Assembly: GCF_904426505.1 (NCBI RefSeq)
Contig: NZ_CAJGBN010000012.1
Span: 496,001-560,000 of the forward strand
Direction: 5' to 3'
Source: Rubrivivax sp. A210
Lineage (GTDB): Bacteria; Pseudomonadota; Gammaproteobacteria; Burkholderiales; Burkholderiaceae_C
DNA length: 64,000 bases
The position numbers and the translations under genes are program-made. Shown one piece after another: positions 18,459 through 30,608 of this stretch; position 1 is the first letter of the stretch, and each line of letters starts with the position of its first letter. The notes beneath the pieces are model-generated. The model was not told the origin of the DNA. It saw only the letters and a list, made by a program, of their open reading frames with translations, and searched no databases.

Positions 18459-18914
18459 ATGCACACCTCCGTTCTCGCTGCCCTGGCCCTCATCGTGGCC
18501 AGCACCACCGCTTACGCCGCCGGCAATGCCACGCGCGACGAGGCCCAGGCCATGGTCAAGAAGGGCGTGGCCTACATCAAGGCCAACGGCGCCGACAAGG
18601 GCTATGCCGAGATCAGCAACAAGAAGGGCAGCTTCGTCGACCGCGACCTCTATCTCGTGGTCTACGGCCTCGACGGCAAATGCCTGGCGCACGGCGCCAA
18701 TGACAAGCAGATCGGCCGCGACCTCATGGACCTTACCGATGTCGACGGCAAGTACTTCGTCAAGGAGCGCGTGGCGCTGGCCAAGAGCAAGCCGGCCGGC
18801 TTCTGGCAGGAATACAAGTTCACCAACCCGGTGAGCAAGAAGGTCGAGCCCAAGGTGATGTACTGCGAGAAGCTGGGCGAAACCGCCGTCTGCGGCGGCG
18901 TCTATCACCAGTAG
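18459..18914 (+). CDS. Secreted single-Cache-domain protein
   Basis: 151-residue exported protein: signal peptide of about 21 residues (MHTSVLAALALIVASTTAYA, A-X-A cleavage) then a compact domain resembling a type 2 single Cache domain. Motifs are EAQAMVKKGVAYIKANG, a YLVVYGLDGKCLAHG strand pair, DVDGKYFVKE and a terminal GVYHQ. Cache domains normally form the sensor part of receptors, where they bind small carboxylates or amines; here the domain is free in the periplasm and has no membrane anchor. An MCP gene begins 51 bases downstream, so it may act as a binding protein for that receptor (inference). TGGAGAC ahead of ATG 18459 decides the start over an upstream in-frame ATG at 18429. Confidence 0.82.
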   Translation: MHTSVLAALALIVASTTAYAAGNATRDEAQAMVKKGVAYIKANGADKGYAEISNKKGSFVDRDLYLVVYGLDGKCLAHGANDKQIGRDLMDLTDVDGKYFVKERVALAKSKPAGFWQEYKFTNPVSKKVEPKVMYCEKLGETAVCGGVYHQ

Positions 18915-18965
18915 ACCGGGCGCTCCACGCAGTAGGCAGCCACGGCGCAGACGGGGACAAGCAGC

Positions 18966-20513
18966 ATGAAACTGGGACTCAAGCTGATCGGCACGCCCGT
19001 GTTGATCGCCGCCGTGGCGCTGGCCTGCGGCGGACTCAATGCCACGATGGAACAGAGCCAGCGCGAAGAGACCCGCGTGCGCACCAGCGCCGATCTCGAC
19101 AGCTTTCGTCAGATCGCCCACGCGCAGGAACAGCTCGCCACCGTGCGCGCCGAGGTCTTTCGCACCCTCACCCTCATCGCCTCGCTCGACGCCGCCCAGG
19201 TGAAGAAGGTGCGCGCCGACCTCGCCACCCAGGTGCAGGCAGTGCAGGCCGAGCTGGCCACCGTGGCCAGGTCGGGCGGCGGCGACGCCGAGATCGACCG
19301 CCTCGCAGCCCAGGCCGCGCCGCAGCTGCAGCAATACCTGCAACGCAGCGACAAGGCCATCGACCTGAGCGGCGTCGACCCCAACATCGGCGTGGGTGCC
19401 ATGCGCGCAGCCGAGGAAACCTATGCCGCGCTCGGCAAGGGCCTGGAGGCACTGGTCAGCCGCATCGAGACCCGCCATGCCGAACGCGACCAGGCGGCGC
19501 AGGCCAGCACGCTGCGCCTGGCGGTGGCGCTGGCGGCGCTGATGCTGGGCTCGACCGGCGCCGTGCTGCTGCTGGCCTGGCGGCTGCGCCAGCGCATCCT
19601 GGCCGATCTGCAGGGCGCCATCACGCTGAGCGAAGCGGTGGCCCGGGGCGATCTCACGCAGCGCATGGACAGCCGCGGCGATGACGAGATCGCCGACCTC
19701 GTGCGTGCCCTTGCCACCATGGTGGCGCGGCTGCGCGATTCGCTGCAGACGGTGCGCACCGCGAGCGACCAGATCGGCACCGCGTCGAGCGAGATCGCCA
19801 GCGGCAACCAGGATCTGAGCCAGCGCACCGAGCAGGCCGCCAGCTCACTGCAGGAAACCGCCAGCTCGATGGAGCAGCTCACCGGCACCGTGCGCCACAC
19901 GGCCGAATCGGCGCAGTCGGCGCGCCAGCTGGCCGATTCGGCCAGCGCCGTGGCCGGCAAGGGCGGCAGTGCGGTGGCCCAGGTGGTGGCGACGATGGAG
20001 CAGATCAACGCCAGCTCACGCCAGATCGGCGAGATCATCGGCACCATCGACGGCATCGCCTTCCAGACCAACATCCTGGCGCTCAACGCCGCGGTGGAGG
20101 CGGCGCGCGCCGGCGAGCAGGGCCGCGGCTTCGCGGTGGTGGCCAGCGAGGTGCGCAGCCTGGCCCAGCGCAGTGCCGGCGCGGCGCGCGAGATCAAGGG
20201 CCTGATCCAGGCCAGCGTCGAGCGCGTCGAGGCCGGCTCGCGCCTGGTCAATGACGCCGGCGGCACCATGACCGAGATCGTGGCCAGCGTGCAGCGCCTG
20301 TGCGACGTGATCACCGAGATCAGCGCCGCCACCGGCGAGCAGAGCCAGGGCATAGGCCAGATCAACCAGGCGGTCAACCACCTCGACCACTCGACGCAGC
20401 AGAACGCGGCCCTGGTCGAGGAATCGGCGGCCACCGCCGAGAGCCTGCGCCAGCAGGCGGCCAACCTGGCCACCGTGGTGGCGGCCTTCCGCATCGACGC
20501 CGGCCGCGCCTGA
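18966..20513 (+). CDS. Methyl-accepting chemotaxis protein (paired with Cache protein)
   Basis: 515-residue chemoreceptor. Transmembrane helices are at about residues 7-25 and 178-202, with a helical periplasmic domain between them (four-helix-bundle style, many Gln/Ala/Arg). A HAMP segment ([17 protein letters not shown]) and a signalling hairpin with tip [20 protein letters not shown] follow. It ends AFRIDAGRA, with no CheR tether. It lies after the che terminator and is probably co-transcribed with the Cache protein. The signalling tip matches the other three MCPs, so it should join the same array. Confidence 0.92.
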   Translation: MKLGLKLIGTPVLIAAVALACGGLNATMEQSQREETRVRTSADLDSFRQIAHAQEQLATVRAEVFRTLTLIASLDAAQVKKVRADLATQVQAVQAELATVARSGGGDAEIDRLAAQAAPQLQQYLQRSDKAIDLSGVDPNIGVGAMRAAEETYAALGKGLEALVSRIETRHAERDQAAQASTLRLAVALAALMLGSTGAVLLLAWRLRQRILADLQGAITLSEAVARGDLTQRMDSRGDDEIADLVRALATMVARLRDSLQTVRTASDQIGTASSEIASGNQDLSQRTEQAASSLQETASSMEQLTGTVRHTAESAQSARQLADSASAVAGKGGSAVAQVVATMEQINASSRQIGEIIGTIDGIAFQTNILALNAAVEAARAGEQGRGFAVVASEVRSLAQRSAGAAREIKGLIQASVERVEAGSRLVNDAGGTMTEIVASVQRLCDVITEISAATGEQSQGIGQINQAVNHLDHSTQQNAALVEESAATAESLRQQAANLATVVAAFRIDAGRA

Positions 20514-20533
20514 GCCCCTACACGTCTACACGG

Positions 20534-23125
20534 CTACACCGCGCCGGCGCGCCGCAGCGTCTCGAGCACCGGGCGCCGCAGCACCTCGCGCAGGCCCCAC
20601 CAGCCCGCCGCCAGCGCCAGCAGCGCGCCAGTGGCGCTGCCCGCCAGCGGCACCCAGGGCGATGGGTTCCAGCTGAACTCGAAGGCATAGCGCGCCAGCA
20701 GCCAGCCCACCGCCACCGCCGCCAGCGAGGCCAGCAGGCCGGCCAGCGCGCCCACGCCCAGCAGCTCGGCGCGCTGCACCTGGGCCAGCAGGCGGGCGCT
20801 GGCGCCCATGGCGCGCATGATGGCGAACTCGCGCGAGCGCGCCTCGCGCGTGGCCGAGACGGCGGCGAACAGCACCACCAGGCCCGCCACCAGCGTGAAG
20901 CCGAACAGGAATTCGACCGCCCGTATCACCTGGTCCAGCACCTGCTGCACCTGAGCCAGGGTGGCCGAGACATCGATGCTGGTGATGCCCGGGAAGTCGC
21001 GCGAAAGCCGGTTGTCGAAGCCGGTCTGGGCCGGCGCGCGGAAGGCGCTGATGTAGCTCAGCGGCACCTCCGCGGCCATGGCGCTGCGCGGAAAGAGGGC
21101 GAAGAAGTTGACCCGCATGGAGCCCCAGTCGACCTTGCGCAGGCTGCTGATGCGGGCCTCGTGCAGCTGGCCGGCGATGTCGAAGCGCATGGTGTCGCCC
21201 AGCTTCAGGCCCAGCTCCTGCGCCAGCCCGGTCTCCACCGAGACCGTGCCCGCCTCGTCGGCCACCCAGCGGCCCGCGGCCAGCTCGTTGTGCCCGGGCA
21301 GGGTGGCGGCATGGCTGAGGTTGAACTCGCGCTCGGCCAGGCGGGCGGCGCGGCCGTCGCCGAAATCGGCCCCGGTGATACTGCGGCCATTGATGGCGAC
21401 CAGGCGGCCACGGAACATCGGGTACCAGTCGTAGCGCGCCACGCCGGCCGCGGCCAGCACCTGCTGAAAGGCCTGGGCCTGGTCGGGCTGGATGCCGATG
21501 ACGAAACGGTTGGGCGCATCGGGCGGCGTGGCCTTGCGCCAGCTGCTGATGAGATCGGTGCGCAGCAGCACCAGCAGCACCAGGGCCAGCAGGCCCACCG
21601 CCAGCGCCGAGACCTGCAGCACCGCAAAGGCCGGCCGCGCCGCGATCTGGCGCGTCGCCAGCACCAGCCAGCGCGGCGCCCGGCTCTCGGGCACCGAGCG
21701 CTTGAGCACGCTCACCGCCAGCCAGGCCAGCAACGCGAACAGCCCCACCGCGGCGGCAAAGCCGCCCACCGCAATGGCACCCAGCTTGATGTCCGATGAC
21801 ACCGCCAGCAGCAGCGCCGCAAAGCCCAGCGTGCCGGCCAGCAGCACACCCAGCGAGGCCGCCTTGAGCGAGCCGACATCGCGCCGTATCACGCGCAGCG
21901 GCGGCACGCTTGCCAGTTGCAGCACAGGTGGCAGGCCGAAGCCCAGCAGCAGCGTCATGCCGACGCCGATGCCGAACAGCGCCGGCCAGGGCCCGGGCGC
22001 CGGCAGGCCGGTCTCCACCAGGCCGGCCAGCAGCCAGACGAAGACGAAATGCACCGCCAGGCCGATGAGCACGCCCAGGCCGCTGGCCAGCAGGCCGATG
22101 AGCCCGAACTCCAGCGCATAGGCGCCGGCGATGCGCCGCTGCGACAGCCCCAGCACGCGCAGCATGGCGCAGTCATCCAGATGGCGGGCGGCAAAGTCGC
22201 GCGCCGCGATGCCCACCGCCACGGCCGAGAGCAGGGCCGACAGCAGGGCCACGAGGTTGAGGAATTTCTCGGCCCGGTCCAGCGTCTGGCGCATCTCGGG
22301 CCGGCCGCTCTGCAGCGATTCGACGCGCACCCCGCGCAACGGAACGGCCTTGATGCGGGCCTCGGCATGGGCCACGAACTCGGCCACCGCGGCGTCGCCG
22401 CGCGCCGCGCTCCAGGCGGCGGGCGCGGCCACCGCCAGGCGATAGCCGATGCGGCTGGCCGGCTGCACCAGGCCGGTGGCTTCGAGGTCGGCCTCGGCCA
22501 GCATCACGCGCGGCGCGAAGCTGGCGAAGCCGGCACCACGGTCGGGCTCGATCGCTATGACGCCGGCCAGCTTGAAGGCGGCCTCGCCCAGCCACAGCGT
22601 GTCGCCCAACTGCAGCTGCAGCGCCTCCAGCACCGCCGCATCCACCCACACCGTGCCCGGCGCTGGCGCGCCGGCGTAGGCCGGCCCGTTCTGCCCCGGC
22701 GCCGGCTGCATCTGCAGACGGCCGCGCAGCGGGTAATTAGGGCTCACCGCCTTCACCGCCACCAGGCGGCTGGCGCCGCCCTTGTCATCGGGCGCCCGGC
22801 CCATGCTGGGAAAACCGGCGCTGTGGGCCACGTTCAGGCCCAGGGCGCGCGCCTTCTCGGCCAGTTCGGGCGGTGCCGGCCGGTCGCTGCCGACCACGGC
22901 ATCGCCGCCCAGCAACTGGCGCGCATCGCGCTGCAGGCCGGTGTTGAGGCGGTCGGCGAAGAAGCCCACGGCCGTGAGCGCGGCGACGGCCAGCACCACG
23001 GCCAACGCGAGCAGGCGCAGCTCGCCGGCGCGGAAGTCGCGCAGCGTCTGGCGCCAGGCCAGCATGGCGATGGAAGGAGGACGATGGGGCGGGGCAGACG
23101 CAGGCGTGGACAGGGGCTGGCTCAT
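20534..23125 (-). CDS. FtsX-like ABC transporter permease (YbbP-type)
   Basis: 863-residue membrane protein with the YbbP layout: an N-terminal transmembrane helix (near residues 40-60), a large periplasmic domain, a block of helices (about 270-510), a second large periplasmic domain and a terminal helix group. FtsX-type helices include LVALLSALLSAVAVGIAARD and, near the end, LVAGLVVLFAAVSATREARS followed by the conserved REFAIMRAMGAS. YbbP partners the ATPase YbbA and is linked to lipid or envelope transport. No ATP-binding gene is adjacent here, which is unusual. ATG 23125 (MSQPLS) is preferred over an upstream start because no sensible leader precedes it. Confidence 0.9.
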   Translation of the reverse strand: MSQPLSTPASAPPHRPPSIAMLAWRQTLRDFRAGELRLLALAVVLAVAALTAVGFFADRLNTGLQRDARQLLGGDAVVGSDRPAPPELAEKARALGLNVAHSAGFPSMGRAPDDKGGASRLVAVKAVSPNYPLRGRLQMQPAPGQNGPAYAGAPAPGTVWVDAAVLEALQLQLGDTLWLGEAAFKLAGVIAIEPDRGAGFASFAPRVMLAEADLEATGLVQPASRIGYRLAVAAPAAWSAARGDAAVAEFVAHAEARIKAVPLRGVRVESLQSGRPEMRQTLDRAEKFLNLVALLSALLSAVAVGIAARDFAARHLDDCAMLRVLGLSQRRIAGAYALEFGLIGLLASGLGVLIGLAVHFVFVWLLAGLVETGLPAPGPWPALFGIGVGMTLLLGFGLPPVLQLASVPPLRVIRRDVGSLKAASLGVLLAGTLGFAALLLAVSSDIKLGAIAVGGFAAAVGLFALLAWLAVSVLKRSVPESRAPRWLVLATRQIAARPAFAVLQVSALAVGLLALVLLVLLRTDLISSWRKATPPDAPNRFVIGIQPDQAQAFQQVLAAAGVARYDWYPMFRGRLVAINGRSITGADFGDGRAARLAEREFNLSHAATLPGHNELAAGRWVADEAGTVSVETGLAQELGLKLGDTMRFDIAGQLHEARISSLRKVDWGSMRVNFFALFPRSAMAAEVPLSYISAFRAPAQTGFDNRLSRDFPGITSIDVSATLAQVQQVLDQVIRAVEFLFGFTLVAGLVVLFAAVSATREARSREFAIMRAMGASARLLAQVQRAELLGVGALAGLLASLAAVAVGWLLARYAFEFSWNPSPWVPLAGSATGALLALAAGWWGLREVLRRPVLETLRRAGAV

Positions 23126-23228
23126 CCCGTCACGGTAGCCGATAAGCCGGCCCGCCGATGGAGCGGCTTGAATTGACCGTGCAAGCACGCTGAACCCCGC
23201 GCCGGCCGCGCGGTGCTTCAATGAGGGC

Positions 23229-24065
23229 ATGAAGACCTTGCCCCCCCTCTACCTCTCGCACGGATCCCCGATGACGGCGCTCGAGCCGCGCGAGGCCGGC
23301 GCCTTCATGCAACGCCTGGGCCCGGCCATCGCAGCCACCTACGGCCGGCCCAAGGCCATCCTGGCGATCTCGGCCCACAGCCTGACGCGCGAGCCGGTGT
23401 TGCTGGCCGCGCCCCGGCACGAGGCGGTGTATGACTTCGGCGGCTTCGACCCGCGCCTGAACGAGATGCGCTACGACGCCCCCGGCGCGCCGGCCCTGGC
23501 CGAACGCGTGGCCGGCCTGCTGGCCGCCGCCGGTCTGCCGGTACACCGTGTCGAGCAGGGCGGGCTTGACCACGGCATCTGGACGCCGCTGCACTACATG
23601 TTCCCCGCCGCCGACGTGCCGGTGTTGCCCCTGGCCTGGCCGCCCAGCTGGACGCCGGCCCAGCTGTTCGCGCTGGGCCAGGCGCTGGCGCCGCTGGCCG
23701 ACGAAGGAGTGCTGATCTTCACCAGCGGCAGCATCACCCACAACCTGAGGCGCGTCTTCTCCGGAGGCGGCATGCACCCGCCCGAGCGCCCGGCCACGCC
23801 CGAGAGCACGGCCTTCCGCGAATGGTTTGCCACGCGCGGCGCGGCCGCCGACTGGGAGGCCTTGTTCGACTACCGCCGCCAGGCGCCGCATGCGGCGCTG
23901 ATGCACCCCACCGACGAGCACCTGCTGCCCTTCTATGTGGCCGGCGGCGCCGCCACTGCAGCCGGAGCAACGCCCGCCACGCGCATCCACGCCAGCCTGA
24001 CCTATGGCGACCTGGGCATGGACGCCTATGCCTTCGGGCCTGGCGCGCAGGCGCTGGCGGTCTGA
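23229..24065 (+). CDS. Class III extradiol dioxygenase, 4,5-DOPA dioxygenase-like (YgiD/LigB family)
   Basis: 278-residue non-heme metal enzyme of the LigB superfamily. Conserved metal and substrate residues appear in order: LYLSHGSPMTALE (His), ISAHSLTREP (His), LDHGIWTPLHYMFP (His) and a late HPTDEHLLPFYVAGG (His). Plant and fungal relatives cleave DOPA to betalamic acid precursors; the physiological substrate of bacterial YgiD-type proteins is uncertain. The gene is divergent from the FtsX-type permease across about 100 bases and convergent with the deaminase gene. Confidence 0.9.
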   Translation: MKTLPPLYLSHGSPMTALEPREAGAFMQRLGPAIAATYGRPKAILAISAHSLTREPVLLAAPRHEAVYDFGGFDPRLNEMRYDAPGAPALAERVAGLLAAAGLPVHRVEQGGLDHGIWTPLHYMFPAADVPVLPLAWPPSWTPAQLFALGQALAPLADEGVLIFTSGSITHNLRRVFSGGGMHPPERPATPESTAFREWFATRGAAADWEALFDYRRQAPHAALMHPTDEHLLPFYVAGGAATAAGATPATRIHASLTYGDLGMDAYAFGPGAQALAV

Positions 24066-24090
24066 CACCCGGCGGCCCGGGCACCGGGCG

Positions 24091-26242
<2,152 letters not shown>

Positions 26243-26373
26243 GCCACCCCTAGCCCCGGCAAATGCCGGAACGGCGAGTGTGCACCCTGGGAGTTACAGG
26301 TGAAAGGCGATCAGCCCACGGCACCGGCCCGGCCCGCCATAGTTCACGACTGCGGCGGGCAGGCCGCCTTCAA

Positions 26374-26431
26374 TGGGCAACGGCGTCGGGCACGCCCGCC
26401 TTACTGGGCAACGGCGTCGGGCACGCCCGCC
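26374..26431. repeat. 27-base direct repeat covering the lipA 3' end
   Basis: The 27-base unit beginning TGGGCAACGGCGTCGGGCAC occurs at 26374-26400 and again at 26405-26431, a 31-base period. The second copy encodes the C-terminal residues of LipA (VPDAVAQ region); the first lies just beyond the lipA stop codon and looks like a duplicated gene tail in which the stop is changed. Confidence 0.85.
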
Positions 26432-27378
26432 GCGTGGGCCTGCTGGTCGGCGTGGTAGCTGCTGCGCACCATGGCCCCCACCGCCGCATGGCTGAAGCCC
26501 ATGGCCGCGGCCTCGCGCTCGAACATCTTGAAGGTGTCGGGATGGACATAACGCCGCACCGGCAGGTGGTGGCCGCTGGGTGCCAGGTACTGGCCGATGG
26601 TGAGCATCTCGATGCCGTGCTCGCGCATGTCGCGCATGACGGCCAGGATTTCCTCGTCGTTCTCGCCCAGGCCCACCATCAGGCCGCTCTTGGTGGGCAC
26701 GCCCGGCACCACTTCCTTGAAGCGCTTGAGCAGGTTCAGGCTGAAGGCGTAGTCGGAACCCGGCCGCGCTTCCTTGTACAGGCGCGGAATGGTCTCGAGG
26801 TTGTGGTTCATCACGTCCGGCGGCGCCGCCTTCAGGATGTCGAGCGCGCGGTCCATGCGACCGCGGAAATCGGGCACCAGGATCTCGATCTTGGTCTCGG
26901 GCGACAGCTCGCGCGTCTTGGCGATGCATTCGACGAAGTGGCCGGCGCCGCCGTCGCGCAGGTCGTCGCGGTCGACGCTGGTGATGACCACGTACTTGAG
27001 CTTGAGCGCGGCGATGGTGCGCGCCATGTTCTCGGGCTCGGTGGGGTCCAGCGGGTCGGGCCGGCCGTGGCCCACGTCGCAGAAGGGGCAGCGGCGCGTG
27101 CACTTGTCGCCCATGATCATGAAGGTGGCCGTGCCCTTGCCGAAGCACTCGCCGATGTTGGGGCAGCTGGCTTCCTCGCACACGGTGTGCAGCTGGTGCT
27201 CGCGCAGGATCTGCTTGATTTCGTAGAAGCGCGTCGTCGGCGAACCGGCCTTGACGCGTATCCAGTCGGGCTTCTTCAGCGTCTCGGCAGGCACGATCTT
27301 GATCGGGATGCGCGAGGTCTTGGCTTGCGACTTCTGCTTGGCGCTGGCGTCGTAGGCCGCGGGGGGCGTGGTGCTCAT
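26401..27378 (-). CDS. lipA: Lipoyl synthase LipA
   Basis: 325-residue radical SAM enzyme that inserts two sulfurs into octanoyl groups on lipoyl domains. The auxiliary cluster cysteines are in [12 protein letters not shown], the radical SAM triad is in [13 protein letters not shown], and the serine ligand region RSSYHAD is near the C-terminus. Other family motifs are [14 protein letters not shown] and [14 protein letters not shown] 27378 (MSTTPPA) gives the normal length. lipB, often the neighbour, is not present. The 3' end is involved in a short tandem duplication. Confidence 0.97.
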   Translation of the reverse strand: MSTTPPAAYDASAKQKSQAKTSRIPIKIVPAETLKKPDWIRVKAGSPTTRFYEIKQILREHQLHTVCEEASCPNIGECFGKGTATFMIMGDKCTRRCPFCDVGHGRPDPLDPTEPENMARTIAALKLKYVVITSVDRDDLRDGGAGHFVECIAKTRELSPETKIEILVPDFRGRMDRALDILKAAPPDVMNHNLETIPRLYKEARPGSDYAFSLNLLKRFKEVVPGVPTKSGLMVGLGENDEEILAVMRDMREHGIEMLTIGQYLAPSGHHLPVRRYVHPDTFKMFEREAAAMGFSHAAVGAMVRSSYHADQQAHAAGVPDAVAQ

Positions 27379-27529
27379 CGTGCGGGACGCCGCAACCTTT
27401 TTGGGGCCTGGGCGCGCGGCTGGAAAGGGGACGCGCAGTTTAGCGGCCCCACCTGATGCATGCTGACGAGGGCGGGAGCCCGGGGCGCGGATACTGGCGG
27501 CTGCAAGCCGCATCCCCGGGAGCACCACG

Positions 27530-29152
27530 ATGACGAAACCCTTGAACCTGACCCTGGCCACCGCCGCGATGGCTGCCTTGGCCGCCGCATCGGCCGCCCA
27601 AGCCGCAGACAACCGCGCCTCGCGCATCGAGCGCGTCACCGTCTACCCGGGCCTGGCGGCGGTGGAGCGCAGCGCCCGCGTCGCCGCTGGCGCACGCGAG
27701 CTGGTGCTGGACTGCCTGAGCCCGGAGTTCGACCTCGCCACGCTGCGCATCGAGGCCGACGCCGCCATCCGCATCGGCCCGGTGAGCGCCCGCAACCGCC
27801 CGCGCGCCGAGGTTGCCGAGTGCAGCGCCCACCCGCTGGACGGCCGCATCCGCGCCCTGGAAGACCGCATCGCCACGCTGCAGGCCGAGACCGGCGGCCA
27901 CGACCTGGCCCTGGGCTTTCTGCGCGGCCTGGGCGCGGCCGAGGCCGCCAGCGCACCGCGCGCCGCGCCGCCGCCACCGACCGCCGGCCTGCCGGCCACG
28001 CTGGCCGCCATCCAGCGCGGTGGCCAGCAGGCGTTGCAGGAGCAGCACCGCCTGCAACGCGAGCGCGAGACGCTGGAGCGCGAGCTGCAGCCTCTGCTGG
28101 CCGAGCGCGAGCGCGGCGGCAAGCCACAGGGCAGCGTGCGCCAGCTGCGCATCGCGCTGGCCGCCAAGGCCGAGGGCGCACTGCGCCTGCATTACCAGGT
28201 GGCCGGGCCGACCTGGGGGCCGGCCTACCGCGCCGCCCTCGATGTCGAGGCCGGCCAGGTCGAGATCGAGCGCCAGGCCCAGGTGGTGCAGCGCAGCGGC
28301 GAAGACTGGACCGGCGTCTCGCTGCGCCTGTCCACCGGCACGCCACGCGGCGCCACCGCCGGGCCGCAGCCGCGGCGCTGGGAGGTCTCGCCACGCCCGC
28401 CGGTGCGGGAACGGGCGGAGATGGCCATGAGCTCGCGCAGCTTCGCAGTCGCCGCAGCGCCGGCGCCAAAGATGGCGCGCGATGCCGGCGCCGCTGAAGA
28501 GACGCCGGATTTCGAGGTCCAGGTGGTTCAGGGCGAATTCGCCACCGAGTTCGAGGTGCCGGGCGCGGTGGACGTGGGCAGCGGCGCCGAGCGCGTGAGC
28601 CTGAGCCTGGGCAGCGCGCGCTGGCCGGTGCAGCTCAAGGTTCAGGCGACGCCAGCGCTCGACGCCAGCGCCTGGCTGGTGGCCGAACTGGCGCGACCCG
28701 AGGGCGTCTGGCCCGATGGCCCGCTGCGCCTGATGCGCGGCAACCAGGTCGTGGGCCAGAGCGTCTTCAGCCTGGGCCCGCGCGAGCGCCTGACCCTGCC
28801 CTTCGGCCGCGACGAGCAGGTGCGTGTGCAGGTCGATCCGGCGCAGAGCAAGAGCGCCGAGACCGGCTTCATCGGCACCCGCAGCGAGCGCCGCATCACG
28901 CGCGGCTACACGGTGGAAAACCGCCGCCGCAGCCCCGTGCAGCTCGAGGTGCTGGAGGCCACGCCCGTGTCCACCGACGAGAAGATCACGGTGGCACGCC
29001 AGTTCAGCCCCGAGCCCCAGGCTGGCGATTGGCAGGAGCAGCCCGGCATCAAGGCCTGGCGCCAGACGCTGGCGCCGGGGCAGAAGCAGCGCTTCACGGC
29101 CGACTACCTGATCAGCCACCCCAAGGACATGCCGATCAGCGAGTCGCGTTAA
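27530..29152 (+). CDS. DUF4139 / mucoidy-inhibitor MuiA-like exported protein
   Basis: 540-residue protein with a signal peptide (cleavage near residue 26, AAQA). It has an N-terminal DUF4140-like strand region ([17 protein letters not shown]), a coiled segment rich in Glu/Arg/Gln (about residues 165-200) and a C-terminal DUF4139 beta domain that includes [32 protein letters not shown] and the final [18 protein letters not shown]. The family function is not established; one member was named for an effect on mucoidy. It is divergent from lipA and convergent with the PHA-system gene. A periplasmic or cell-surface structural role is plausible. Confidence 0.85.
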   Translation: MTKPLNLTLATAAMAALAAASAAQAADNRASRIERVTVYPGLAAVERSARVAAGARELVLDCLSPEFDLATLRIEADAAIRIGPVSARNRPRAEVAECSAHPLDGRIRALEDRIATLQAETGGHDLALGFLRGLGAAEAASAPRAAPPPPTAGLPATLAAIQRGGQQALQEQHRLQRERETLERELQPLLAERERGGKPQGSVRQLRIALAAKAEGALRLHYQVAGPTWGPAYRAALDVEAGQVEIERQAQVVQRSGEDWTGVSLRLSTGTPRGATAGPQPRRWEVSPRPPVRERAEMAMSSRSFAVAAAPAPKMARDAGAAEETPDFEVQVVQGEFATEFEVPGAVDVGSGAERVSLSLGSARWPVQLKVQATPALDASAWLVAELARPEGVWPDGPLRLMRGNQVVGQSVFSLGPRERLTLPFGRDEQVRVQVDPAQSKSAETGFIGTRSERRITRGYTVENRRRSPVQLEVLEATPVSTDEKITVARQFSPEPQAGDWQEQPGIKAWRQTLAPGQKQRFTADYLISHPKDMPISESR

Positions 29153-29164
29153 GTCAACCTCGAC

Positions 29165-29497
29165 TCAACCGGCCTTCTTCTTCGCTGCCGCCTTTTTGGC
29201 GGCGGGCGCAGCGGCGAGCAGGCCGTCGAGGTTCTTGGTGATCTCGGCTTCTATGGTCTTGGCGAAGGCGCCGAGCAGGAAGCCGAGCTTGGCCTCGAGG
29301 TCGAAGTGGTCGGCGGCGACGATGAGGCGCCCGTTGACGCCGCTGCGCGTGAATTCCACCGTGTCGCTGTCCTCGCCCTCGACCACGGTGCATTCCATGC
29401 TGAATTCCTTCTCGACCTGTTCGGCCCAGGCCCAGGCGATCTTGCGTGCCTTGGCCAGGCCCAGCGTGTGGTCGCGGTGGATGCGGATGTCGGCCAC
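29165..29497 (-). CDS. Polyhydroxyalkanoic acid system family protein
   Basis: 110-residue protein matching the PHA_gran_rgn family: it begins ADIRIHRDHTLGLAKARKIA, continues with VEGEDSDTVEFTRSGVNGRL and ends in a Lys/Ala-rich tail (KKAAAKKKAG) like those seen on PHA granule proteins. Members are found near polyhydroxyalkanoate genes; the exact role is unknown, with granule association or regulation proposed. It is followed after 18 bases by a phasin-unrelated lipoprotein gene that lies upstream on the same strand. Together with the phasin at 53.5-54.1 kb it indicates a PHA-storing organism. Confidence 0.83.
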   Translation of the reverse strand: MADIRIHRDHTLGLAKARKIAWAWAEQVEKEFSMECTVVEGEDSDTVEFTRSGVNGRLIVAADHFDLEAKLGFLLGAFAKTIEAEITKNLDGLLAAAPAAKKAAAKKKAG

Positions 29498-29515
29498 AAG
29501 CGGCTCCGTGTTCAG

Positions 29516-30601
29516 TCAGGATGGGGCGGCGAGTTTGGCGCGGCGCTGGTCTTTGGGCAAGGCGGCCAAGTCCTTGACGCGGGCATAGAAGCGGTCGAAG
29601 TCACCGCCCTCGCGCTCGAACAAGGCCTCGAACTGCGGCACCAGCTCGTTGTAGGCCGCCATCACGCCCAGGGCCGCGTTGTTGGCGCGCGCCATCCAGT
29701 CGTCCCAGCCGGCATGGCCGCCCCAGCGCGCGGCCTTGATCTCGGCGTATTCGGCGCGCATGCGCGCCATCGCCTCGGCCTTGCGGGCTCGCTTGGCCGC
29801 GTCTGCATCAGCACTGGCATAGATGGCGGCGAGCTCGCCGCGCCAGCGCAGCGCGAAGGCGCGGAACTCGGCGCGGCGCTGCTCCTGGGCCGCGGCCTCG
29901 GCGCGCGCCGCCTCACTGCCGTGCAGCGCCAGCCAGCGCCGGCCACCGATGCGTTCCACCGCCACGGCGAACGACTCGTTGAAGGTGGTGTCGTCGCCCG
30001 CGTAGGCCACCTGGTGCGAGACCTCGTGGAAGATCAGCCGCGCCAGGTCGGACTCCGGCCAGCCGATGAAGGTGTTGAGCAACGGGTCGCCGCCCAGCCA
30101 GTTGCTCCAGCCCAGGGTCGAATAGGCCGGCACGCCGTAGACGCTGGCCTCCAGCCCCTGGGCGCGCAATGCGGCCGCCATCGCGTCGGCATCGGCGCGA
30201 TTGAAATAGCCGCGGTAGCCAGCGCAGCCCATCAGCGGGTAGCACCAGGTCTTCAGCTCCAGCGACAACTCGGGCGCCGCCACCACGTTCCACACCACGG
30301 CCTCGCGGCCCAGATCGGCATAGCGGCGGTAGCTGCTGTTGTCCGGCAGCCTCAGCTCGCTCACGGCAAAGTCACGCAGGCGCTGGCTCAGCGCCAGCCG
30401 CTCGCGCCGCGCCGGCGGCGTGGCCGCATCCTGCATCACCTCGGCCACCGGGCGCGAAAGCCGCATCAGCTCCAAGTGGCCGCCGGCGGCCTGGGCGTAG
30501 TAGCCCACCGAGGTGCAACCGCTGCCCAGGCTGGCGACTGCCATCAGCAGCACCGTGCCGGCCAGGCCCCAGGCGGCCATGCGTCGCCAGTCCCTCGCCA
30601 C
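29516..30601 (-). CDS. Predicted aminopeptidase lipoprotein (COG4324-type)
   Basis: 361 residues. The lipoprotein signal ends in a lipobox-like SLGSGC (Cys near residue 29). The family block DNSSYRRYADLGREAVVWNV follows, then the zinc-site segment LARLIFHEVSHQVAYAGDDT with NESFAVAVE, typical of this predicted aminopeptidase family. The start is GTG at 30601, which gives a positively charged N-region (ARDWRR); ATG 30580 is an alternative without it. It begins 7 bases after the molybdopterin oxidoreductase stop, so the two are probably co-transcribed. The substrate is unknown. Confidence 0.82.
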   Translation of the reverse strand: MARDWRRMAAWGLAGTVLLMAVASLGSGCTSVGYYAQAAGGHLELMRLSRPVAEVMQDAATPPARRERLALSQRLRDFAVSELRLPDNSSYRRYADLGREAVVWNVVAAPELSLELKTWCYPLMGCAGYRGYFNRADADAMAAALRAQGLEASVYGVPAYSTLGWSNWLGGDPLLNTFIGWPESDLARLIFHEVSHQVAYAGDDTTFNESFAVAVERIGGRRWLALHGSEAARAEAAAQEQRRAEFRAFALRWRGELAAIYASADADAAKRARKAEAMARMRAEYAEIKAARWGGHAGWDDWMARANNAALGVMAAYNELVPQFEALFEREGGDFDRFYARVKDLAALPKDQRRAKLAAPS

Positions 30602-30608
30602 TGCGGCT

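Noticed and set aside
13950..20150. Long near-identical blocks in four places, possible mobile repeats
   Set aside because: They are the conserved signalling hairpins of MCP genes, in frame and without terminal inverted repeats or transposase genes.
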